The position numbers were made by a program, and so were the translations under genes. Below are positions 14,664 to 18,845 of a stretch of DNA of 18,845 nucleotides, piece after piece. The notes below the pieces were generated by a model. The model saw nothing but the letters and a program-made list of their open reading frames with translations. It was not told where the DNA came from and did no database searches. The stretch is from the NCBI GenBank assembly GCA_002413065.1, contig DHWH01000015.1, positions 31,342 to 50,186 of the forward strand, read 5' to 3'. Positions within the stretch are counted from its first letter, which is position 1. Each line of letters opens with the position of its first letter. The DNA is from Patescibacteria group bacterium UBA5187. Its GTDB lineage: Bacteria > Patescibacteriota > Minisyncoccia > Phycocordibacterales > PALSA-1337.

Positions 14664-14686
14664 AATATTTTCGATTTAAATGATAA
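14658..14686 (+). promoter_or_regulatory. Putative promoter of the large exported protein
   Basis: TTGTGT (14658-14663), a 17-nt spacer, and TGATAA (14681-14686); TAAAAT at 14684-14689 is an alternative -10. The expected leader is about 55-60 nt and has no Shine-Dalgarno site before the ATG. Confidence 0.4.
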
Positions 14687-14750
14687 AATAATCCCATAAG
14701 CTTTATTATCAAATTAATCACCAACATATTTGTATTGAACAAAAAACAAT

Positions 14751-17675
14751 ATGAAAATTTTGGCCAATATATTTATGAGTAAAATAAAATCGGTAGCATC
14801 GTTCCTCGTCATTATCAGCATGTTCATGGGAAACGCTTTGCCAGCTTTCGCGCAGCTCGGCGATGTTACCCCACCGCCTGTTGAAGCTCCACCAGCACCA
14901 TCTGCGCCACCCGCTCCTCCGGCAGAACCTACACCACCCCCAGTAGTAGAACCTGTTGTGCAGACCATTACTCCTCCTGCCGATACGACCGGTCCCGTCA
15001 TCTCTGGCGCAGCAAGACTGTCGCTTGCAACGCATGACGCAACCATCGTCTGGACCACTGACGAACTTTCGATTTCTACTTTTGAATATGGAACAACGCA
15101 GAGTTACGGATCAAGTGCCACCCTTGATGCCACAGCACTTCTTGCACACACAGCTATTCTCACTGGCCTTACTCCTGGTACGACATATCACTATTGCATT
15201 CACGCACGCGACCTTGCAAATAACATGACGAATTCGTGCGGTCATACTTTTACTACGGCTTCTCAAAGTGTAATCATCGATACGACTCCACCCGATGTTA
15301 GTTTGATAACAGTTGCTCCAATCACGACTACGGGAGCAACGATCAATTTCACAACAACTGAAGTTGGTAATACTCGAGTCGAATATGGCACCACCGCAGG
15401 ATATGGAGAATCGACAACTCTTAATACCAATTTGGCACTGACTCACGCTGTTGCACTGAGCGGTCTTACGCCAAACACTCTCTACCACTACCGCATCATC
15501 ACGAGCGATGAGATCGGAAATGAAACTATCACCTCTGACGAAACATTTACTACCGAGACGATTGCTAACCAGAACGTGACATCTCAACCAGCTCCGCAAG
15601 TTGTTGTATCACCAACAGACACAACAGCACCGATCATTTCAGGAATTGGTACTGCGCCTCTTGGTATCACTGACGTAACGCTTGGCTGGAATACAAACGA
15701 GCTTAGCATTTCAACTCTCGAATATGGTACGAGCCAGAGCTACGGTTCTCACGCCACCATTTTCGGCACTGCACTTCTCGCTCATGCTGCAACTCTGACC
15801 AACCTTACAGCTGGCACCACTTACTATTACTGCATCCATGCCACTGACCTTGCGGGAAATACGGCAAATGCATGCCCGAATTCTTTCACCACTGACCCTG
15901 CTGTCGTCACACCACCTTCAACTCCCGCTGATACGACCCCTCCTCAAATTTCACTCATCACCGTCGCTCCAATCACAACGACAGGTGCCACTGTCGGTTG
16001 GACCACAAGTGAACTTGCTACTTCAAGTATTCAGTACGGCACCACTGCGGGCTATGGCACGACGGTAAATCTAACTGGTAGTGCGACTCTCATTCACTCG
16101 ACCACGCTATCTTCTCTTGCACCCGATACCACATATCATTACCGCATTACTTCAACCGACACTCACGGTAATACGAGCATGAGTGCCGATGAATCATTTA
16201 CAACTGATGCTTTGCCGCAGGTCCAAGTACAGGTTCAAGGCCAACCAGCTCCACAAGTTGCGACTGTTCTCATCTCAGGCATTGAGACTGCTTCGGTCTC
16301 AACTTCAACCGTGACGATTGCTTGGAACACTGATCTGCCGTCTGATTCGCAAGTTGAATACGGAAACAGTGAGAATTTTGGATCAGCAACTACACTTAGT
16401 TCAACACTCACCACTTCACATTCAGTCACCATCACCGCTCTCACTTCGAACACCAACTACGTTTTCCGAGTGAAATCAAAACCAGTAGGCGCATCAGTTG
16501 CAACGGTTTCCGCAAATGAAGAATTCAATACTCTCAACCACTCGATTCCCGCAGTCGCACCTGCAAATATCATTTCTGTTTCTTCAGGATCGGTCACAAG
16601 CTCAGCCGCAACAATATCTTGGAGCACAGATAAGGGTGCGACATCTCAAGTTGAATACGGCACCGATACTACCTATGGATCTTCGAGTACAAATACCGAA
16701 ACACTCACCACCTCTCATTCTGTTTCCTTGAGCAATCTCAATTCAGGAACGACATATCATTACCGAGTGAAATCTATTGATGAAGTTGGAAATGTCACGT
16801 TTTCAGAGGACTATACGTTTATCACAACAGGTACCCCTTCAAATATTCCGCCAACTGCTCCTGCACCAGTCATTACGGGTGAAGGAGAAACTCCGATCGT
16901 GGATGTCGAAGGTGTAGACGGAGAAGTGATCTTCGAGATTAATGAGGGCAATCCGAACGTTAACGAAGACGTGGTCATCGAACGGGACGGGGTTATCATC
17001 TACGAAGGCAACAGCGAAACATTCACTGATACCAATCAGACAAATGGAGTAACTCACAACTATACGGTTTTCGCTCGTAGTTCTGGAAGTGGTTCATCAC
17101 GACCCGTTAATATCTCCATGGCCCCAGTGGCGGGAGTACGACAAGTTAAATTCAACGAAAGTGGCACACTCGCATCTTCAACACCAGTACTTCATTTCGT
17201 GAAGACATGGCAGAAAGGTACTACCGATATCGAGATAGAGCACTTGCAGGAACTCCTCCATGCTGAAGGAACATACCCGGAGAAATATATTACTGGGTAT
17301 TTCGGAGCCTTGACCGAAGCCGCTCTCAAACGCTTTCAGGCAAAACACGGATTAGCTCAGACCGGAATCGTTGATACAGCAACACAGAAAAAACTCAATA
17401 CCGTATCGATGTCGGAAACCAAGCTTGATATTCCAACCGACATCGTGGTATTTGAGACTGATCTCAAGAAGGGCGATCAGGGAGAGTCTGTTAAAGATCT
17501 CCAGCAGTATCTTATTTACGAAGGCAGCTACCAAGAAGCAATCATCTCAGGGTATTTCGGCAACTTCACTCATAATGCGGTCAAGACATTCCAGTCAAAG
17601 TACAGCATTGATCCGGTATCAGGAATTGTCGGCCCAAAGACTCGCCACAAGATGCAACAATTGGTGGGGTTATAG
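14751..17675 (+). CDS. Large secreted protein: Pro-rich linker, six FN3/purple-acid-phosphatase-like modules, two peptidoglycan-binding domains
   Basis: 974 residues. The signal peptide has hydrophobic core SVASFLVIISMFMGNAL and probable cleavage after AFA (34/35). ATG 14751 is the first start; M9 (14775) would give a shorter signal. Residues 40-80 are Pro/Ala-rich. Six beta-sandwich modules follow at about 82-168, 181-267, 295-381, 398-484, 505-593 and 606-692. Each has an (S)xxEYGTT..YG strand and a (L)xxGTTYHYR strand. Modules 1 and 3 share YCIHA..DL..N and a second Cys; modules 2 and 4 share SLITVAPITTTGAT, so the 1-2 pair was duplicated. Another beta domain covers about 705-790. Two PG_binding_1 domains (820-885, 903-971) end it, with ITGYFGALTEAALKRFQAKH and ISGYFGNFTHNAVKTFQSKY. 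It should be exported and held on the cell wall as a surface or adhesion protein. No catalytic domain seen. Flanked by the repeat copies. Confidence 0.9.
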   Translation: MKILANIFMSKIKSVASFLVIISMFMGNALPAFAQLGDVTPPPVEAPPAPSAPPAPPAEPTPPPVVEPVVQTITPPADTTGPVISGAARLSLATHDATIVWTTDELSISTFEYGTTQSYGSSATLDATALLAHTAILTGLTPGTTYHYCIHARDLANNMTNSCGHTFTTASQSVIIDTTPPDVSLITVAPITTTGATINFTTTEVGNTRVEYGTTAGYGESTTLNTNLALTHAVALSGLTPNTLYHYRIITSDEIGNETITSDETFTTETIANQNVTSQPAPQVVVSPTDTTAPIISGIGTAPLGITDVTLGWNTNELSISTLEYGTSQSYGSHATIFGTALLAHAATLTNLTAGTTYYYCIHATDLAGNTANACPNSFTTDPAVVTPPSTPADTTPPQISLITVAPITTTGATVGWTTSELATSSIQYGTTAGYGTTVNLTGSATLIHSTTLSSLAPDTTYHYRITSTDTHGNTSMSADESFTTDALPQVQVQVQGQPAPQVATVLISGIETASVSTSTVTIAWNTDLPSDSQVEYGNSENFGSATTLSSTLTTSHSVTITALTSNTNYVFRVKSKPVGASVATVSANEEFNTLNHSIPAVAPANIISVSSGSVTSSAATISWSTDKGATSQVEYGTDTTYGSSSTNTETLTTSHSVSLSNLNSGTTYHYRVKSIDEVGNVTFSEDYTFITTGTPSNIPPTAPAPVITGEGETPIVDVEGVDGEVIFEINEGNPNVNEDVVIERDGVIIYEGNSETFTDTNQTNGVTHNYTVFARSSGSGSSRPVNISMAPVAGVRQVKFNESGTLASSTPVLHFVKTWQKGTTDIEIEHLQELLHAEGTYPEKYITGYFGALTEAALKRFQAKHGLAQTGIVDTATQKKLNTVSMSETKLDIPTDIVVFETDLKKGDQGESVKDLQQYLIYEGSYQEAIISGYFGNFTHNAVKTFQSKYSIDPVSGIVGPKTRHKMQQLVGL

Positions 17676-17697
17676 AACAAGCTTTCTAGACAGAGTG

Positions 17698-17738
17698 AAT
17701 AAGAAAAAACAGCTATTTTGTGGCTGTTTTTTCTTATT
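17698..17738. terminator. Strong, probably bidirectional intrinsic terminator after the large exported protein
   Basis: Perfect 16-bp arms, 17698-17713 (AATAAGAAAAAACAGC) and 17723-17738, around the loop TATTTTGTG. The right arm is U-rich on plus and the left arm gives a U-rich end on minus, so it can stop transcription either way. It begins 22 nt past the stop codon. Confidence 0.85.
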
Positions 17739-17840
17739 TGATTCCGCACGATTTTTCACGTTTTTTAGCCGGTAGCCTTTTTGCAGGATAAAAGTTGAAT
17801 TTGAATCCGTGGTCTTATTCATCTTTTTATCCGGCAAGAT

Positions 17841-18002
17841 TTAGTAAGCAAAAGTAATGCACCACTTTTTGCATTTTTTGCGGATTACCATGAATTCATC
17901 ATCGAAATGGGCTGGAAAAAGTAATTCCTCTATCTCGAGACGGAAAGCCTGACTGATAACTTCACGGAGCTGTGGATGGAGACCGAGAAACTCATCGCAC
18001 AC
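17841..18002 (-). CDS. Small hypothetical ORF (53 aa), doubtful
   Basis: A GTG at 18002 opens 53 codons beginning VCDEFLGLHPQLREVIS and ending KKCKKWCITFAY, then TAA. The frame is open 11 codons further up to a TGA, without ATG. AAGGG stands about 5 nt before the GTG, a fair Shine-Dalgarno site. The product would be acidic in the middle, with a basic end holding two Cys. I recognise no family. It sits directly downstream, on the minus strand, of repeat copy B. The opposite strand has a codon-aligned frame (17805-18023) broken by a TAA, so protein-like looks on one strand may be a shadow. Either a small gene or a relic. Confidence 0.3.
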   Translation of the reverse strand: MCDEFLGLHPQLREVISQAFRLEIEELLFPAHFDDEFMVIRKKCKKWCITFAY

Positions 18003-18050
18003 AAAGACCCTTATTTTATCTAGCCCTCGGGGTCATCCGATACCAAAATT

Positions 18051-18150
18051 AAAATGGCGGGCGTCTCGGGTATGGTACCCACACCTCGAGGCTTTATAAG
18101 GGTATTTTAGCATCTTTGGAGATACGTAATTGAGGTATGTGGGTCGGGGT
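18051..18150 (+). repeat. Dispersed ~100-nt repeat, copy B
   Basis: Second copy of the element at 14461-14560, same orientation, 3590 nt away. In this copy GGGTA-TGG-TACCC (18068-18080) is a perfect stem, where copy A has one G-T pair. It lies in the 3' direction of the minus-strand gene at 18153 and upstream of the doubtful ORF at 17841-18002. It has no TATAAT-rich lead-in like copy A. Confidence 0.85.
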
Positions 18151-18152
18151 CG

Positions 18153-18575
18153 TTAGATCTTGAACCACCAATATTTCATAGCCCCGAAATGCTCAGTTGA
18201 AGTAGCAGGGTAGGCAGGTGTATTTTCAATAGATTTCCCGCCAGCAAAACCAATTACATTTTGCCCATTACCTTCAAGGGATATTATCCCTTCATATGCA
18301 TCACACCACCAATTATCAACATCGCCAATGTGACAGTTACTCCTCTGTGCGTCTCCACTCCCGTCGTACCACATTACCGTCTCATTAGATTTGTCGAGAA
18401 TATAAGTTGTTGCAAATAAATTCCAGAACTTACAATTTTCTATGGATGTATTATTCTGGTTACAGACTCGACCGTAGTCAGTAATTTTATTTGAACCACT
18501 TTTCCAAATGTCTAATATCCAAACTAATACAAATATTAGGATAACAGTAAAAATGATCCAAACTATTTTCTTCAT
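18153..18575 (-). CDS. Hypothetical membrane-anchored protein with extracytoplasmic cysteines
   Basis: A 140-residue protein. It begins MKKIVWIIFTVILIFVLVWI, one membrane helix or uncleaved signal anchor (about 4-22), and the rest should lie outside. The outer part has C38, C48, C81 and C90, which could form disulfides, and stretches rich in aromatic residues, such as VMWYDGSGDAQRSNC (67-81), DVDNWWCDAYEG (84-95) and MKYWWFKI at the end. I recognise no named family, though small anchored proteins with a YDGSG/W-C pattern occur in related candidate-phyla genomes (from memory). It stands alone on the minus strand, with a dyad and TATAAT upstream. Its TAA stop lies 2 nt beyond repeat copy B. Confidence 0.8.
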   Translation of the reverse strand: MKKIVWIIFTVILIFVLVWILDIWKSGSNKITDYGRVCNQNNTSIENCKFWNLFATTYILDKSNETVMWYDGSGDAQRSNCHIGDVDNWWCDAYEGIISLEGNGQNVIGFAGGKSIENTPAYPATSTEHFGAMKYWWFKI

Positions 18576-18606
18576 GGTCTAATTCTAGCACTTATACAAG
18601 TTTATA

Positions 18607-18629
18607 GGTACTGGTATTATACTGATACC
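18607..18629. promoter_or_regulatory. 23-bp dyad overlapping a TATAAT, possible operator of the 140-aa gene
   Basis: Symmetry GGTA-nnn-GTAT-T-ATAC-nnn-TACC, with both half-site blocks perfect. Minus-strand TATAAT (18621-18616) lies in the centre, 40 nt before the ATG at 18575. The -35 is weak (CGCTAT, 17 nt off). A repressor site is a reasonable guess. Confidence 0.4.
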
Positions 18630-18739
18630 TTTGTCTTAATAGCGGTAATATTAGGTTAAGTATCTTGGTTGGAAAACCCTTTAGCGATTTTCTAATATGT
18701 TTTAGCTAAGTGCTCTGAGCAGTATGGCAAGTATCTGAA

Positions 18740-18845
18740 CTATATCCTTTTCCAGTTTTCTTCAAGATATGAAATTGTCTCTAACCACATACTCTCTAAG
18801 ATTCTTAGAACTGGTACGAAATCATTTTTATATTTCTCTAGTCCG
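18740..18845 (-). CDS. C-terminal end of a hypothetical protein, cut by the window edge
   Basis: Minus-strand frame entering from the right edge: the last 34 codons, ending VPVLRILESMWLETISYLEE then NWKRI and TAG. The stretch is helical and acidic with regular codon use and no stop, so I take it as the tail of a real gene. Family not recognisable from so little. The stop lies 164 nt before the start of the next gene on that strand. Confidence 0.55.
   Translation of the reverse strand, partial: GLEKYKNDFVPVLRILESMWLETISYLEENWKRI

Larger units (their letters stand above)
14347..14750. other. 404-nt spacer: repeat copy A and likely promoter of the large exported protein
   Basis: No gene found. 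It holds, in order: the open but start-less frame upstream of the antirepressor-like fragment (to 14424), a TATAATATATTATG stretch (14445-14458), repeat copy A (14461-14560), a long-range inverted pair AAGGCTT/AAGCCTT (14578-14584 and about 14619-14625), and the hairpin and promoter elements at 14647-14686. Confidence 0.5.
17676..18152. other. 477-nt region: terminator, inverted repeat, doubtful small ORF and repeat copy B
   Basis: After the terminator (17698-17738) comes an inverted pair GGATAAAA/TTTTATCC (17786-17793 and 17825-17832), then a minus-strand ORF (17841-18002) mirrored by a broken plus-strand frame, then repeat copy B (18051-18150). No other gene is seen. Confidence 0.5.

Noticed and set aside
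15111..15599. 162-codon minus-strand ORF inside the large exported protein gene
   Set aside because: Shadow of the Thr/Ser-rich repeats; Cys/Arg/Ser-rich and without domain signs.
1..18845. UGA reassigned to glycine, as in some candidate-phyla groups
   Set aside because: All genes are full length in the standard code with normal GGN glycine codons, so missing TGA stops do not prove recoding.
1..18845. CRISPR array, insertion sequence with transposase, or rRNA genes
   Set aside because: None seen: no regular short direct repeats with spacers, no transposase-like ORF, no rRNA-like sequence.

Overview
The window looks like a chromosomal piece of a candidate-phyla-radiation (Patescibacteria, probably Parcubacteria-like) bacterium. 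This is inferred from four things: a compact type IV pilus cluster with no secretin gene, very short spacers, hardly any Shine-Dalgarno sequences, and a large secreted protein that ends in peptidoglycan-binding domains. All ORFs read through in the standard code. No taxonomic search was possible.

Positions 1-7362 form a minus-strand type IV pilus cluster. In transcription order it is pilM, a 153-nt nested palindrome, pilN, pilO, a small PilP-like membrane protein, pilB, a stand-alone receiver protein, pilT and pilC (cut by the window edge). PilM/N/O make the inner-membrane alignment complex, PilB powers extension, PilT powers retraction, and PilC is the platform. Several genes have a -10-like box directly before the ATG, some in positions that would give leaderless transcripts.

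Positions 7363-12970 hold mostly housekeeping genes: comF (+), tyrS (-), a type IV pilin-like prepilin (+), a divergent YfiH/YlmD-family protein (-), a multi-spanning GT-C-like membrane protein (+), a DoxX-family membrane protein (-), and a tRNA-Ser whose anticodon reads ACT instead of the usual GCT. Gene ends are packed tightly: 2 bp separate comF and tyrS, 9 bp separate the pilin and yfiH genes, and the last two protein genes overlap.

Positions 13009-18845 look more accessory and are richer in AT between genes. They hold a DUF3750-family protein, a SWIB-domain protein, a hairpin-rich spacer, a fragment resembling the C-terminus of phage antirepressor/BRO-type proteins, and a 974-residue exported protein with six fibronectin/purple-acid-phosphatase-like modules and two peptidoglycan-binding domains. 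That large gene is bracketed by two directly oriented copies of an undescribed ~100-nt repeat (73 of 100 positions identical, no gaps). After it come a strong terminator, a doubtful small ORF, an anchored cysteine-containing protein, and the C-terminal end of another gene.

Among the 19 stop codons I could place, 11 are TAA, 8 are TAG and none is TGA. The most unusual signals are the bracketing repeat pair, the ACT-anticodon tRNA-Ser, the missing TGA stops, and the palindrome inside the pilus cluster.
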